Positions 26,829 through 36,838 of a stretch of DNA of 64,000 bases are shown in pieces. The notes under the pieces are model-generated. The model searched no databases, was not told where the DNA came from, and saw only the letters and a program-made list of their open reading frames with translations. The translations under genes and the position numbers were made by a program. The number at the start of each line of letters is the position of its first letter. The first letter of the stretch is position 1. The stretch comes from an uncultured Faecalibacterium sp. (GTDB lineage: Bacteria; Bacillota; Clostridia; Oscillospirales; Ruminococcaceae): assembly GCA_900772565.1 (NCBI GenBank), contig CAAHET010000093.1, forward strand, positions 1-64,000, in the 5' to 3' direction.

Positions 26829-29800
26829 ATGGCTTCTATCAAGACTTCAATCGAACTGTATGACAATTTTTCTGATCCTATGATGGATATTGTCAACGCC
26901 GCAAATGCTGGCACTATCGCTATTGAAAACGTACAATCCGCGATGAATGCGGGCGTAGATATGAGCGGTATTAACCGGGCTACGGCGGCAATGCAGTCTT
27001 TTGAAAACACGATGCAAGCCATTGAAGCACCCTCTTTTTCCTTTGGAGATGTGGACACCACCTTACCAGATTTGGGGGTTACAACTCCAAACATTACAGT
27101 CCCGGTGATCCCCGTTGTGGAAAGTCAGCCGCAAATTGACGTTCCCGATGGGATCACCGTACCTGTAACGGCGGAAGTTATGGAGCAACCCCGAATTGAC
27201 GTACCCACAGGAATTGAAGTTCCCGTGAGTGCTGAAATTACGGAACAGCCGCAAATTGACGTTCCCGATGGGATCACCGTACCTGTTGAACTTTCTGGCG
27301 TGTCTGAATCTGAAAAACAGATTCAAGATATTTCAACTAGATTGAACAACATTTTGAACTATCAGAACGCAATTAACAACGTGGGTCAAAACCTATTCGT
27401 TATGCCGGGGGATTCGGCGGCAGAGATCGCCGGGATCAACCGAGAATTAGGCCAAATGCAGACCGCGCTTGATTACTTGAAAACAAATCCGTTTGATCTT
27501 GATTCGTCCGTTGCACAGTTGCAGTTGGGCAGTCTGTCAAGCGCGATTGACAACGTGATTGAGCGGCAGGAGCGGCTTAATGATTTGATGGGCGATGTTC
27601 CCTCACAGGTGTATAGCGCAACGCCCACCGTGCAGGATGCCCCACAGGTTGAGCCTACACAAGCCCCGGTAAATGTTCCGTTTAACTGGCAAGCTGACAA
27701 TATGAACGTGTTTGAGAACACGGGCATAGAGCGTTTTCAGCAGGAAATAGAGAGTGCTAATACAATGCTTGTCGCATTGAACGACACTCAACAGCGGATC
27801 GCAGAAACGGCGACAAGCGTTGACTTGTTCCCCGCGAATGCGGTTACTGATCTAAGCGGTATGCAAACCCGCTTACAGGCGATTCAAGATCGTATCGTGC
27901 AGATTGAAAACAACCCCTTAAACATGGGTACTAACGCCGCTAATTCGGAGTTGGAACAGTTGCGGGGGCAGTTGGATCAAGCTGTACAGGCACAGCAAGC
28001 CCTTAATAGTGCTGTTGACAATATGGACGTACAGGCGGCGAATGATGCTTACTTGCGGTTATCGCAAACCGTGAGCGGCACAGAACGCTATATCCGTGAC
28101 AACGTGGATGAACAGGGGCGTTTTAACTCCACCATCGAACAAGGTACAGTTGAAGCGAATATGCTTGCACAGACCATCAAAGGGGCGGTTGCTTCTTTCG
28201 TGGGCATTGCGGGCGTAAAGAAAGCACTGGACTTTGTGGGCGAAACGACACAGGCATTTAACACACAGCTTAACGCGGAAACACAGCTTGCAAGCGTTTT
28301 GTCGAATATGCTGACCACGGATGCCGTGGCACAGTATCAAGTTGATGTTTCGGCTGATACCACGGATGCCGTGAACCAGATCAACGCTATTCAGAACAGC
28401 GTTGATGAAGTAAAAGTGCCTGTTTCTGCTGAAACACAGGCGTTGACAGCGGCTTTCGATCAGATCACGAGTAAGGCAAGCGAGATTCAAGGCCGGGGCA
28501 TTTATGGCGATGAAGCTATGATTGCGGCGGCTGGCGAGTTCTCCACCTACTTCACGGATGCGGACGCTATTACAACGATGATGGACACGCTGGCAGATTA
28601 CGCTATGGGTATGTCTGGCGGCGGTGCATTGGATTCCACAGCGTTAGTTGATTACGCAACGGGTTTGGGCAAGATGATGTCCGGCGCGTATGACGCTATG
28701 ACCAAAAAGGGCTTTGAAGTCACGGATGTTCAGAAAGCAATTATTGAGGGAACGGCAACGCAAGCGCAGATCACACAGGAGTTAGGCGCAGAATACGCCA
28801 ATATGTCCAGTGATATGCAGGCGGCGGCTACTATTTCCGAAATCATTGAAGAATCTTGGGCGGGCTTGTATGAGAATATGAGCAACACCCCGGAGGGAAA
28901 GATCATCCAGATGACAAACGCTTGGGGCGATATGGAAGAGATGATTGGTGGGCGGCTGTACCCTTGTGTACTGCTTTTCGTTGATGCCGTTAATAGTAAC
29001 TGGCCTACCATCGAAACCGTTGTACAGGGCATTACAGGCGGCTTACAGATCATGCTTACCGTCCTTTCGTGGATTGCACAGGGCGCGCTTACTGTCGCTG
29101 ACGTTGTAGCTAACAACTGGTCGTGGATTTCCCCGATCATTGGCGGCGTAACAGCGGCATTGATGGCCTATTACGGTTCGCGGCTGGCGGTGAACGCTGT
29201 TGACATGATCGGCAACGGTATTCACCTTGCAACGGCGGCGGTAATGATGATACACGCGGCGGCAACTGGTACGCTGACAGCCGCCACAGCCGCAGAAATC
29301 GCGGCACAGAACGGCTTAAACGGTGCGTTGCTGGCTTGTCCTATCACATGGATTGTCATGGGCGTTATCGCCCTTATAGCCGTGCTTTTGGCGGTTACAA
29401 ACGCAATCGCACAGGTGACGGGCGTTACACAGTCCGGCGTTGGTATTATCACGGGCGTTATCGCCGTAGGCGGTGCGTTCATCCTGAATACCATTATCTC
29501 CCTGATTAACAGCGTTATCACGCTGGGCGTGGGTTTCTGGAATATGCTTGCCAATTTTGCGGCGGCTTTCGGTTTGATCTTCAATGATCCAATCGCCGCG
29601 ATTGAAGTTATGTTCCTATCGCTGTTTAACTTCATTGTGTCTATCGTATCTTCGGCGGCGGGTATTCTTGATACTATCTTTGGTTCTGATCTGCAAAGCG
29701 CAGTTCAAGGATTTCAAGATAAGATTCAAGCCCAAATCAACACCACTGTTGAGAACGCCGGGGGCGACAAGCCGAAAACGCTTGATCCGTCTGATTACAC

Positions 29801-30212
29801 TATGGATCACATTTCCTATGGGGATGCGTTCAGCATGGGTGCAGATTTTGGAGATGGCGTTGTCGGTGGAATCTCCGACTTTTTCAATAAAACTTTCAAC
29901 ATGGATTCCATTGCACCCTCTGTTGATCTTAGCGATTACACAGCGGGCATTGGTGACGGTGTGAAAGATATTGCCGGAAACACCGGGGCAATTAAAAATT
30001 CTCTGGATATTACGGATGAAGATTTGAAGTATTTGAGAGATATTGCCGAACAGGAAGTTATCAACCGCTTTACGACTGCTGAAGTGAAAATTGATATGTC
30101 TGGCATGAACAACAACATTTCCAACGGTATGGATTTGGATGGCGTTGTTTCTGTTATGGCAGAGGGTGTAGCTGAAGCAATCGACACAGCCGCCGAGGGG
30201 GTGCATGAGTAA
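26829..30212 (+). CDS. Tail tape measure protein
   Basis: 1127 residues from ATG 26829 with GAAAGGACGG upstream. An N-terminal helical region is followed at about 95-155 by a Pro/Val-rich beta-like insert made of near-repeats (IDVPDGITVPV occurs twice). Then come long coiled coils, a segment around 545-700 rich in helices, and hydrophobic segments around 780-950 that probably cross the host membrane on injection. Length sets tail length in this family. The 3' end overlaps the next start by one base. Confidence 0.93.
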   Translation: MASIKTSIELYDNFSDPMMDIVNAANAGTIAIENVQSAMNAGVDMSGINRATAAMQSFENTMQAIEAPSFSFGDVDTTLPDLGVTTPNITVPVIPVVESQPQIDVPDGITVPVTAEVMEQPRIDVPTGIEVPVSAEITEQPQIDVPDGITVPVELSGVSESEKQIQDISTRLNNILNYQNAINNVGQNLFVMPGDSAAEIAGINRELGQMQTALDYLKTNPFDLDSSVAQLQLGSLSSAIDNVIERQERLNDLMGDVPSQVYSATPTVQDAPQVEPTQAPVNVPFNWQADNMNVFENTGIERFQQEIESANTMLVALNDTQQRIAETATSVDLFPANAVTDLSGMQTRLQAIQDRIVQIENNPLNMGTNAANSELEQLRGQLDQAVQAQQALNSAVDNMDVQAANDAYLRLSQTVSGTERYIRDNVDEQGRFNSTIEQGTVEANMLAQTIKGAVASFVGIAGVKKALDFVGETTQAFNTQLNAETQLASVLSNMLTTDAVAQYQVDVSADTTDAVNQINAIQNSVDEVKVPVSAETQALTAAFDQITSKASEIQGRGIYGDEAMIAAAGEFSTYFTDADAITTMMDTLADYAMGMSGGGALDSTALVDYATGLGKMMSGAYDAMTKKGFEVTDVQKAIIEGTATQAQITQELGAEYANMSSDMQAAATISEIIEESWAGLYENMSNTPEGKIIQMTNAWGDMEEMIGGRLYPCVLLFVDAVNSNWPTIETVVQGITGGLQIMLTVLSWIAQGALTVADVVANNWSWISPIIGGVTAALMAYYGSRLAVNAVDMIGNGIHLATAAVMMIHAAATGTLTAATAAEIAAQNGLNGALLACPITWIVMGVIALIAVLLAVTNAIAQVTGVTQSGVGIITGVIAVGGAFILNTIISLINSVITLGVGFWNMLANFAAAFGLIFNDPIAAIEVMFLSLFNFIVSIVSSAAGILDTIFGSDLQSAVQGFQDKIQAQINTTVENAGGDKPKTLDPSDYTMDHISYGDAFSMGADFGDGVVGGISDFFNKTFNMDSIAPSVDLSDYTAGIGDGVKDIAGNTGAIKNSLDITDEDLKYLRDIAEQEVINRFTTAEVKIDMSGMNNNISNGMDLDGVVSVMAEGVAEAIDTAAEGVHE
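27127..27288 (+). repeat. Internal repeats in tape measure gene
   Basis: The 20-base core ATTGACGTTCCCGATGGGAT occurs at about 27137 and again about 120 bases later, with a related diverged unit between (CGAATTGACGTACCCACAGG). The repeats encode Pro-rich units of the type QPQIDVPDGITVPV. Confidence 0.8.
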
Positions 30213-30904
30213 TGAGCAATGGCTATATGGTTTTCCTGAAGTATTGTTTATTGCCCGTCACCCCTAGCAAGATCACCACCAAAATCAACAACGCCAACAA
30301 AACAATCACCTTGATTGATGAGGGGCAAGTCAACCTGTTAAAGAAAGCAGAGTTGACCGATGTTGAATTTGAGTGCATGATCCCGCAAACCAACTATCCG
30401 TTTGCTCTGTACAAGTCGGGCTTTCTGGGAGCAAGTTTCTTTCTTGCTTACTTTGAACGCCTGAAAACAAGTAAGAAACCGTTTCAGTTCATCGTTGTTC
30501 GGATGAAGCCGAACGGACGGATTTTGTTCTCTACTAACCTCAAAGTGACGCTTGAAGATTATACCATCGTTGAGGATGCCGGACAGGGCTTAGATTTGAC
30601 GGTGAAAATCAATCTGAAGCAATGGCGAGATTACAGAACGAAACTTGTAAATATTCAAGAAAACGATGATTCCACGATCACAGCCACGGTACAGGCTACA
30701 CGGGCGGCGGAAACCGCCCCCACGCCTACCGCTGGGCAGACTTACACTGTAAAATCTGGCGATTCTCTTTGTGCCATTGCAAAGAAGTATTACGGTAGCA
30801 GTAGCAAGTATACGGATATTTACAACGCCAATAAGTCCGTTATCGGCGGCAATCCGAACTTAATCAAGCCCGGTCAAGTCCTGACTTTGCCGGAATCTAG
30901 CTAA
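30212..30904 (+). CDS. LysM-containing tail protein (XkdP type)
   Basis: 230 residues from ATG 30212. The N-terminal 150 residues form the tail/baseplate hub domain. The C-terminal 48 residues are a LysM module (YTVKSGDSLCAIAKKYYGSS ... LIKPGQVLTLP) that binds peptidoglycan. This is the usual PBSX-type gene after the tape measure. Confidence 0.92.
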   Translation: MSNGYMVFLKYCLLPVTPSKITTKINNANKTITLIDEGQVNLLKKAELTDVEFECMIPQTNYPFALYKSGFLGASFFLAYFERLKTSKKPFQFIVVRMKPNGRILFSTNLKVTLEDYTIVEDAGQGLDLTVKINLKQWRDYRTKLVNIQENDDSTITATVQATRAAETAPTPTAGQTYTVKSGDSLCAIAKKYYGSSSKYTDIYNANKSVIGGNPNLIKPGQVLTLPESS

Positions 30905-30918
30905 AAGGGGGTGCTTTT

Positions 30919-31899
30919 ATGAACGTAGAATTTATGATTACTGATCCGAAAAGCGGACAGAACTATTTCCCCGCTGTTCAAGAAGGTATCACATGGACTA
31001 CGGAACGTAGAAGCAACCCCGGCAAGCTGGAATTTACCATTGTACGGGATGAGATTATCAAGTTTACCGAGGGTTCGCCCGTCCGCTTAAAGGTGGACGG
31101 CAAGCCCGTTTTCTTTGGCTTTGCCTTTACACAGAAAGGAAGTAAGGATGAACTTGTCAAGATCACCGCCTACGATCAGTTGCGGTATCTGAAAAATAAG
31201 GATACTTACGTTTATAAAAACAAAACTGCATCCGACTTTATAAAAATGGTCGGTGCGGACTTCAACTTGAATTTGGGAAGTATCGCAGATACGGGCTATA
31301 AAATCCCCTCAAGGGTAGAAGATAACACTTCACTTTTTGAGATGATCGAAAACGCCCTTGATCTCACCATGCAGAACACAAAGCAAATGTTCGTTCTGTA
31401 TGATGATTTTGGAAAGCTGACCCTCAAAAATCTTTCTGATATGCGCGTTGGTGAACAGGGTGCGTATTTTATGATTGATGAAGTGACGGGCGAAAATTTT
31501 GAATATACGGCAAGCATTGACAATAGCACCTATAATAAAATTAAGCTGACCTATGAAAATGAATCCACTGGCAAGCGGGATGTTTACATTGCGCAGGACA
31601 GCGGACACATTAACGAATGGGGCGTTTTGCAGTATTACGACACTTTATCCAAAGGCGAAAACGGGCAATCGAAAGCGGACGCACTTTTGAAGTTATACAA
31701 TCAAAAGACCCGAAATTTGAAGATTCAGAACGCCTTTGGTGATCCTAGAGTAAGAGCAGGGAGCATGATTATTGTAAATCTGGATTTGGGAGATATGAAA
31801 GTGAAAAACTTCATGCTTGTGGAGCGGGCAACCCACACTTTCAAGCTGGATGAACATTCTATGACCCTAACGCTTCGAGGGGGTGAACTTGTTGCCTGA
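30919..31899 (+). CDS. Baseplate hub protein (XkdQ / gpD-like)
   Basis: 326 residues from ATG 30919 behind AAAAGGGGGTG. The sequence WTTERRSNPGKLEFTIVRDE, KITAYDQLRYLKNKDTYVYK and FEMIENALDLT fits XkdQ, related to T4 gp27. It forms the hub at the end of the tube. It overlaps the next gene by eight bases. Confidence 0.9.
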   Translation: MNVEFMITDPKSGQNYFPAVQEGITWTTERRSNPGKLEFTIVRDEIIKFTEGSPVRLKVDGKPVFFGFAFTQKGSKDELVKITAYDQLRYLKNKDTYVYKNKTASDFIKMVGADFNLNLGSIADTGYKIPSRVEDNTSLFEMIENALDLTMQNTKQMFVLYDDFGKLTLKNLSDMRVGEQGAYFMIDEVTGENFEYTASIDNSTYNKIKLTYENESTGKRDVYIAQDSGHINEWGVLQYYDTLSKGENGQSKADALLKLYNQKTRNLKIQNAFGDPRVRAGSMIIVNLDLGDMKVKNFMLVERATHTFKLDEHSMTLTLRGGELVA

Positions 31900-32317
31900 T
31901 TATACTGCACTCTTACGAGAAATCAAAAGAGCCGCAAAAGAAGTATATGAAGCGTCCAAACCTACACAAGTTTGTTATGGCGAGGTCACAAGCGATTCAC
32001 CCTTGAAAATTCAAGTAGATCAAAAGCTGGTTTTGGAAGAAGAACAGCTTGTGTTGTGCCGGAATGTCACCGACTATGAATGTGACGTTGAATTTTCGTT
32101 GAAAACCGAAAAATTACAGCACAATCATACAGGCGTACACGGCCCAACTCAACCTGTTACTTTGCAATACAAGGTCAAAAACAAGAAGAAAATGAAAGTC
32201 TATAACGCTCTGAAAAAAGGTGATGCGGTTTTGCTGATCCGGGAGCAAGGCGGACAGAAGTACATTGTGATTGACCGTATCAAGCCAATTCCAGAGATGA
32301 AAGGTGAGTGGGTATAA
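31892..32317 (+). CDS. Baseplate protein DUF2577 (XkdR type)
   Basis: 141 residues from TTG 31892, with GAGGGGGTG about eight bases upstream. A GTG at 31883 sits inside that site and a TTG at 31889 is also possible. Beta-rich sequence (TQVCYGEVTSDSPLKIQVDQ) with a central basic stretch. It follows XkdQ in the standard order. Confidence 0.85.
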   Translation: MPDYTALLREIKRAAKEVYEASKPTQVCYGEVTSDSPLKIQVDQKLVLEEEQLVLCRNVTDYECDVEFSLKTEKLQHNHTGVHGPTQPVTLQYKVKNKKKMKVYNALKKGDAVLLIREQGGQKYIVIDRIKPIPEMKGEWV

Positions 32318-32721
32318 TGATTCCGTCAACTACTGGATTTCTGGATAAGGATTTTGAGATCACCCAACAGCCCACCTACACCCACCTAATGCAACTTGAC
32401 AACAAGGTGATTCGTGGGTACACGGACGGTCAAGAAGCAATGCGGCAAGCCATTTTCAAGATTCTGCAAACCGAACGCTATCAATACGTTATCTATTCGT
32501 GGAATTACGGCATTGAAACGCTTGATCTGTACGGACAGCCCGTTGCATGGGTGTGCCCGGAATTGGAGCGCAGGATCACGGAAGCCCTCACTTGTGATGA
32601 TCGGATCACAAGCGTTTCGGACTTCGATTTTGACACGTCCAAAAAAGGCGTGGTGCATTGCACTTTTACCGCCCATACCATTTTTGGAGATGTTCAAGCA
32701 GAAAGAGAGGTGAATTTCTGA
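32317..32721 (+). CDS. Baseplate protein DUF2634 (XkdS, gp25-like)
   Basis: 134 residues from ATG 32317, one base over the previous stop. The sequence QAIFKILQTERYQYVIYSWN and YGIETLDLYGQPVAWVCPEL is typical of the W/gp25-like wedge proteins. One base overlap with the next gene. Confidence 0.9.
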   Translation: MIPSTTGFLDKDFEITQQPTYTHLMQLDNKVIRGYTDGQEAMRQAIFKILQTERYQYVIYSWNYGIETLDLYGQPVAWVCPELERRITEALTCDDRITSVSDFDFDTSKKGVVHCTFTAHTIFGDVQAEREVNF

Positions 32722-33920
32722 TGTATGAGGGCGAAACCCATGAAGTAATTCTTGATCGGATGCTCAAACGGGTATCTGACAAATTCGACAAACGCGAGGG
32801 TTCTATTTTGTGGGACACCCATTCCCCAACAGCGTTTGAATTTCAGCTTTTGTATATCGAACTTGACACGATTTTGCGTGAAGCATACGGCGACACGGCA
32901 AGCCGTGAGTTTCTGATCCGCCGTTGCAAAGAACGCGGCATTGCCCCGGACGAGGCAACCCACGCAATCTTAAAAGGCGAGTTCACCCCGAAAAATATTG
33001 ATGTTACGGGAAAGCGGTTCAATATTAGTTCACTCAACTTCAAAGTTGTTGAACAAATTGCGGACGGTGAATATAAGGTTGAGTGCGAAACACCCGGCGT
33101 TGTTGGTAATCAGCAGTTGGGAACGATGATCCCGATTGAATACATTGAGGGTTTGGAAACTGCCGAACTTACGGGCGTTCTGATCCCCGGCGAGGATGAA
33201 GAAGATACTGAAGCCTTGCGCAAGCGGTACTTTGATTCTTTCAATGAAAAGGCGTTCGGCGGCAACGTGCAAGATTACCTTACTAAAACCAATAGCATTC
33301 CCGGCGTTGGTAGCACTAAGGTAACGCGGGTGTGGAACAGCGATATTTCCCCCGCGTCCATGATCCCATCTGTCAAGGTGAAATCGTGGTATGAATCCAC
33401 CATCAACACCCTTTCCGGGGATGCGGCGGACTGGTTGCGCACCGTTTACACAGCGGCGGCAGAAAAGAAACTTACCACGGGCGGAACGGTGCTTCTCACG
33501 ATCCTTAACTCTGACTATGGTATTGCATCAAGCACTTTGCTTGAAACTGTCCAGAACACTATTGACCCGCCCGAAAACGCGGGCGATGGATACGGTTTAG
33601 CCCCTATTGGTCACGTTGTTTCGGTCAAGAGCGCGGACGCTGTACAGGTGCAAGTGAAAACCACGCTCACGTTTGACAGCGGTTATAGCTGGTCTAATCT
33701 GCAAAACTCCATCAACACGGCAATTTCTGATTACCTGTTAGAGTTGCGCAAATCGTGGGCTGATACGGCGTTCCTTGTGGTGCGTGTAAGTCAGATTGAA
33801 ACAAGGCTTTTGAGTATCAAGGGCATTGTGGATATTGACAACACACGGATCAACGGTACGGCGGAAAATCTGGCCTTGGGGCGGTATGAAGTTCCCATGT
33901 TTGGGGGTGCAAGCGCATGA
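32721..33920 (+). CDS. Baseplate J-like protein (XkdT type)
   Basis: 399 residues from ATG 32721 with AGAGAGGTGAA upstream. REGSILWDTHSPTAFEFQLL and EDTEALRKRYFDSFNEKAFG are hallmarks of Baseplate_J. It forms the baseplate wedge ring. It overlaps the following gene by four bases. Confidence 0.93.
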   Translation: MYEGETHEVILDRMLKRVSDKFDKREGSILWDTHSPTAFEFQLLYIELDTILREAYGDTASREFLIRRCKERGIAPDEATHAILKGEFTPKNIDVTGKRFNISSLNFKVVEQIADGEYKVECETPGVVGNQQLGTMIPIEYIEGLETAELTGVLIPGEDEEDTEALRKRYFDSFNEKAFGGNVQDYLTKTNSIPGVGSTKVTRVWNSDISPASMIPSVKVKSWYESTINTLSGDAADWLRTVYTAAAEKKLTTGGTVLLTILNSDYGIASSTLLETVQNTIDPPENAGDGYGLAPIGHVVSVKSADAVQVQVKTTLTFDSGYSWSNLQNSINTAISDYLLELRKSWADTAFLVVRVSQIETRLLSIKGIVDIDNTRINGTAENLALGRYEVPMFGGASA

Positions 33921-34786
33921 TCCGCAATGTCGATCTTGTGTCTTATCTGCCGCCCATCATGGCAGAGTTTCAAGAATACCGGGCAACGCTGGAAGCAGAA
34001 AACCCGGAATTTGTTATCATCTGGAACGCAACGGATCAGGTTCTTCAAAATGAGTTCATCGCAACGGCGGATGAATACGGAATCAGCCGCTTTGAACAGA
34101 TTTTGAACATCTTACCATCTAAGGAAGATACCCTTGAAAGCCGCCGTTCCAGAGTGCAAACGCGGTGGTTCAATACCATTCCTTACACGTTGAAAGCCCT
34201 GTTGGGTAAGCTGATTGCCTTGTGTGGTGAAAACAATTTCACTGTTGTTAAGGACTACGATCATTACAAGATTTCCATTTTCACAGACCTTGAACTTTTC
34301 GGACAGGCTGAAGAACTGGATTTTACGCTTGACACCATGATTCCTTGCAACATGATTGTTGTTTCCCGGAACAATATTCCATGCAATGCGAGCGGTTTTG
34401 CTCTGATTTGTGGCGGCGTATGCTTTGTGCAAAATTTCTTTATCACGAACGACTTTCAAGAAAACCACTCTATTACAGGTGATACAAAAGTGGGCGGCGG
34501 TACAGTTGACGCGGCTTTCCATTTTATCACCAACGACAGCGAGGAAAGCCACGTTGTCAACGGTGGAGCGGGCTTTGGTGGCGCACCGATCAGCACCGAA
34601 CACCTCTTCATCACGAATGACAGCACCGAAAACGCCACAGTTAGCGGCGCGGCTATTCATGGCGGTGGTTTGGTAAACAGCGTATCGGTGACGATCACGA
34701 ACGATTTCAACGAAAAGTTCAATGTAAACAGCGATGCTTTGAACGGAGCGGGCGTTGTTTTCACTGAATTTAATGAAATGAACTAA
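33917..34786 (+). CDS. DUF2313 tail protein (XkdU type) with 28-residue repeats
   Basis: 289 residues from ATG 33917. Residues 1-150 are the usual DUF2313 domain (YLPPIMAEFQEYRATLEAEN, LESRRSRVQTRWFNTIPYTL). Residues 150-289 are an extension with ITND at 176, 204, 232 and 260, an exact 28-residue period, each unit carrying a Gly-rich turn (VGGGTVDAAF, FGGAPISTEH, HGGGLVNSV). A degenerate unit precedes at about 148. The repeats look like a beta-solenoid or fibre-docking stalk linking the baseplate to the diversified fibre encoded next. Confidence 0.85.
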   Translation: MIRNVDLVSYLPPIMAEFQEYRATLEAENPEFVIIWNATDQVLQNEFIATADEYGISRFEQILNILPSKEDTLESRRSRVQTRWFNTIPYTLKALLGKLIALCGENNFTVVKDYDHYKISIFTDLELFGQAEELDFTLDTMIPCNMIVVSRNNIPCNASGFALICGGVCFVQNFFITNDFQENHSITGDTKVGGGTVDAAFHFITNDSEESHVVNGGAGFGGAPISTEHLFITNDSTENATVSGAAIHGGGLVNSVSVTITNDFNEKFNVNSDALNGAGVVFTEFNEMN

Positions 34787-34806
34787 AACAGAAAGGAAAA
34801 ATCACT

Positions 34807-36621
34807 ATGGCAGAATTTTCTAAGCTGGTTATTACGGCGAAAGGACAGGCTTTGATCGCTAAGATGATCGCGGGCGTGGGTAACATTGAGTTTACCAAAG
34901 TTTCCGCGTCCAGCACCACCTACATCCTGTCGCAGTTGGAAGCCCTTACCGCCCTTTCCAACGTGAAGCAGACAAGCCTTATCTCCAAAAAGACGATCAC
35001 GAACAATGTTGCTATCAAGCTGGAAGCGGCTTTCACCAATACTGATCTGACCGCTGGTTACAACATGAAAGCCCTTGGCCTGTACGCCAAAGACCCGGAC
35101 GCGGGCGAAATCCTGTATGCGGTCACTATTGAAACCTCTGGTAACTGCTATATGCCGCCTTACAACGGGATCACCGTTTCCGGCGCATACATCCAGCTTG
35201 TTACTACCGTGGGCAATGCGGACAGCGTAAACCTGAAAGTTGACCCTGCTGCCGTTGCCACGATTGGCGATATTGAGGAACTGGAAGCAAAGATTGCTGA
35301 TCTTCAGGCGTTCGTAGGCTACACCGATACCCACATTTACGGCGTTGAGGTGGATTTCAAGAACAAGAAGTTTACCAGACTGGCGGGCGCGTTCGGCAAG
35401 ACTGGCGGACACGCCTTTGACTCGGTGCATTGCTTTGGCGGTCGCCGCCGTTGCAACGTCACGAATGACGGTAAGGTTGTAGCTTACTACGGCGAGGGTG
35501 CGTTCTCCACTACTGGCAAGCTGGCGCAGAGCGTCACTATTGAAAGCGGGCAGTATGCGGGTACTTATGCCGCTGGCACTCCCGTACAGGTGATGGTGGA
35601 ACAGCCTAAGTTCTATTACAAGGTCGTTCCGATGGAAACCGAAATTGTGACGGAAGGCGAGAACCACGGCCACTATACCCGCAAGATTCGTTACTACATC
35701 TGTGATGAGCCGGAAACCGGGTTCAAGGTGCATCCGGCTTTCGTGGAGAACGGCAACGAGAACGACTATATCTATCTTGCCGCCTTTGAGGGTTCGCTTT
35801 GGGATGCGTCCGCAAGTGCTTATATTCTGGATGATGCACAGGTGGCGGATTTCTCCGCCGATATGCTTTCCAGTATCGCCGCTGTCAAGCCCATGTCCGG
35901 CCTTACCCAAAATCTGACCCGTGCCAATACCCGCAAGCTGGCAAACAATCGCGGCAAGGGCTGGGAACAGGCATACGCCGCAACCGTGGCCGCTTCTCAA
36001 CTGCTCATGCTGGTTGAGTACGCTTCTTTCAATATGCAGTCCGCTATTGGTAACGGCGCAGTTTCTAAGACGGATGATACTTCGTCTAATATGGCAGAGT
36101 ATACGGGCGCAACTGCCGAACTGGGCAACGATTCCGGCGCAGTTACCAACGCGAACGGCATTCAGATCGTGTCCTATCGTGGCGAGGAAAACTTCTGGGG
36201 CAATATCTGGGGTTGGGTTGACGGTATGAACATCCAGAATCCCACCCCCTTTGATGCGGCTGGTAAGTTCGGCAGACTGTACGTTGCAGATCATGGCTTT
36301 GTAGACGATACCGGGAACGCACCCTATCAGGATACCGGGATTTGCCCCTGCTACGGTGAGGGCTATATTTCCGCCTTTGGCTACTCTGAAAACTTCGATT
36401 GGCTGTTTGTTCCCGCCGAACACAACGGTAGCACCGCCGTTCCTGTCGGTGACTACTATTGGAACTATAACGCTGGTTGGCGGGTCGCTATATTAGGCGG
36501 TAGATGGCATAGTGGTCTGAGGTCGGGGGCTTTCTGTTGGACTCTCTACTATGCCGCTTCTGATCGCGATCGGATTATCGGCGGGCGGTCGGTGTATATC
36601 CCGTCCAAAAAGGCCGCGTAA
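34807..36621 (+). CDS. Tail fibre/adhesin with DGR variable C-lectin domain
   Basis: 604 residues from ATG 34807 with AGAAAGGAAAAATC upstream. The N-terminal 150 residues resemble phage tail-collar fibre starts (FSKLVITAKGQALIAKMIAG). The middle is a beta-rich shaft. Residues 440-604 have the C-type-lectin/FGE-like plan of DGR targets (GGEENFWGNIWGWVDG-like segment, GDYYWNYNAGWRVAILGGRW, GLRSGAFCWTL). Residues 557-597 are the variable repeat: every difference from the template is at an A-bearing codon. The domain presumably binds host surface receptors. Confidence 0.93.
   Translation: MAEFSKLVITAKGQALIAKMIAGVGNIEFTKVSASSTTYILSQLEALTALSNVKQTSLISKKTITNNVAIKLEAAFTNTDLTAGYNMKALGLYAKDPDAGEILYAVTIETSGNCYMPPYNGITVSGAYIQLVTTVGNADSVNLKVDPAAVATIGDIEELEAKIADLQAFVGYTDTHIYGVEVDFKNKKFTRLAGAFGKTGGHAFDSVHCFGGRRRCNVTNDGKVVAYYGEGAFSTTGKLAQSVTIESGQYAGTYAAGTPVQVMVEQPKFYYKVVPMETEIVTEGENHGHYTRKIRYYICDEPETGFKVHPAFVENGNENDYIYLAAFEGSLWDASASAYILDDAQVADFSADMLSSIAAVKPMSGLTQNLTRANTRKLANNRGKGWEQAYAATVAASQLLMLVEYASFNMQSAIGNGAVSKTDDTSSNMAEYTGATAELGNDSGAVTNANGIQIVSYRGEENFWGNIWGWVDGMNIQNPTPFDAAGKFGRLYVADHGFVDDTGNAPYQDTGICPCYGEGYISAFGYSENFDWLFVPAEHNGSTAVPVGDYYWNYNAGWRVAILGGRWHSGLRSGAFCWTLYYAASDRDRIIGGRSVYIPSKKAA
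36477..36597 (+). repeat. DGR variable repeat (VR)
   Basis: 121 bases at the 3' end of the fibre gene that align without gaps to 36711-36831 (offset 234). By hand alignment 29 positions differ and all 29 are A in the template copy; no other base differs. Changes are 20 A-to-G, 6 A-to-T and 3 A-to-C. The match ends at 36597, eight codons including the stop before the end of the gene. Confidence 0.97.
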
Positions 36622-36710
36622 ACAGGCCATTTAACAAGTAAAATTGGGTGGTTCAAGGAGTATTGTTGTTTACAAACGATTGGCAACAAGCGGCAGATGA
36701 AAAGAAACCA

Positions 36711-36831
36711 TAAAAAGGTCACTAAATTAGGCAGTAAATGGAATAATGGTCTGAAATCAGGGACTTTCTATTGGAATCTCAACAATGCCACTTCTAATCG
36801 CAATCGGAATATCAGCAGGCAGTCAGTAAAT
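36711..36831 (+). repeat. DGR template repeat (TR)
   Basis: 121-base A-rich copy (about 45 A) of the variable repeat, 89 bases after the fibre gene stop. In the fibre frame its AAT/AAC codons fall at positions that vary (for example WNNGL versus WHSGL). A chance frame through it starting at 36697 is not a gene. The RNA from this region should be the template for the downstream reverse transcriptase. Confidence 0.97.
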
Positions 36832-36838
36832 GCACGAT

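Noticed and set aside
34783..36423. Long minus-strand frames opposite the fibre, capsid and sheath genes
   Set aside because: Antisense shadows of strongly biased coding sequence with no ribosome sites or recognisable domains.
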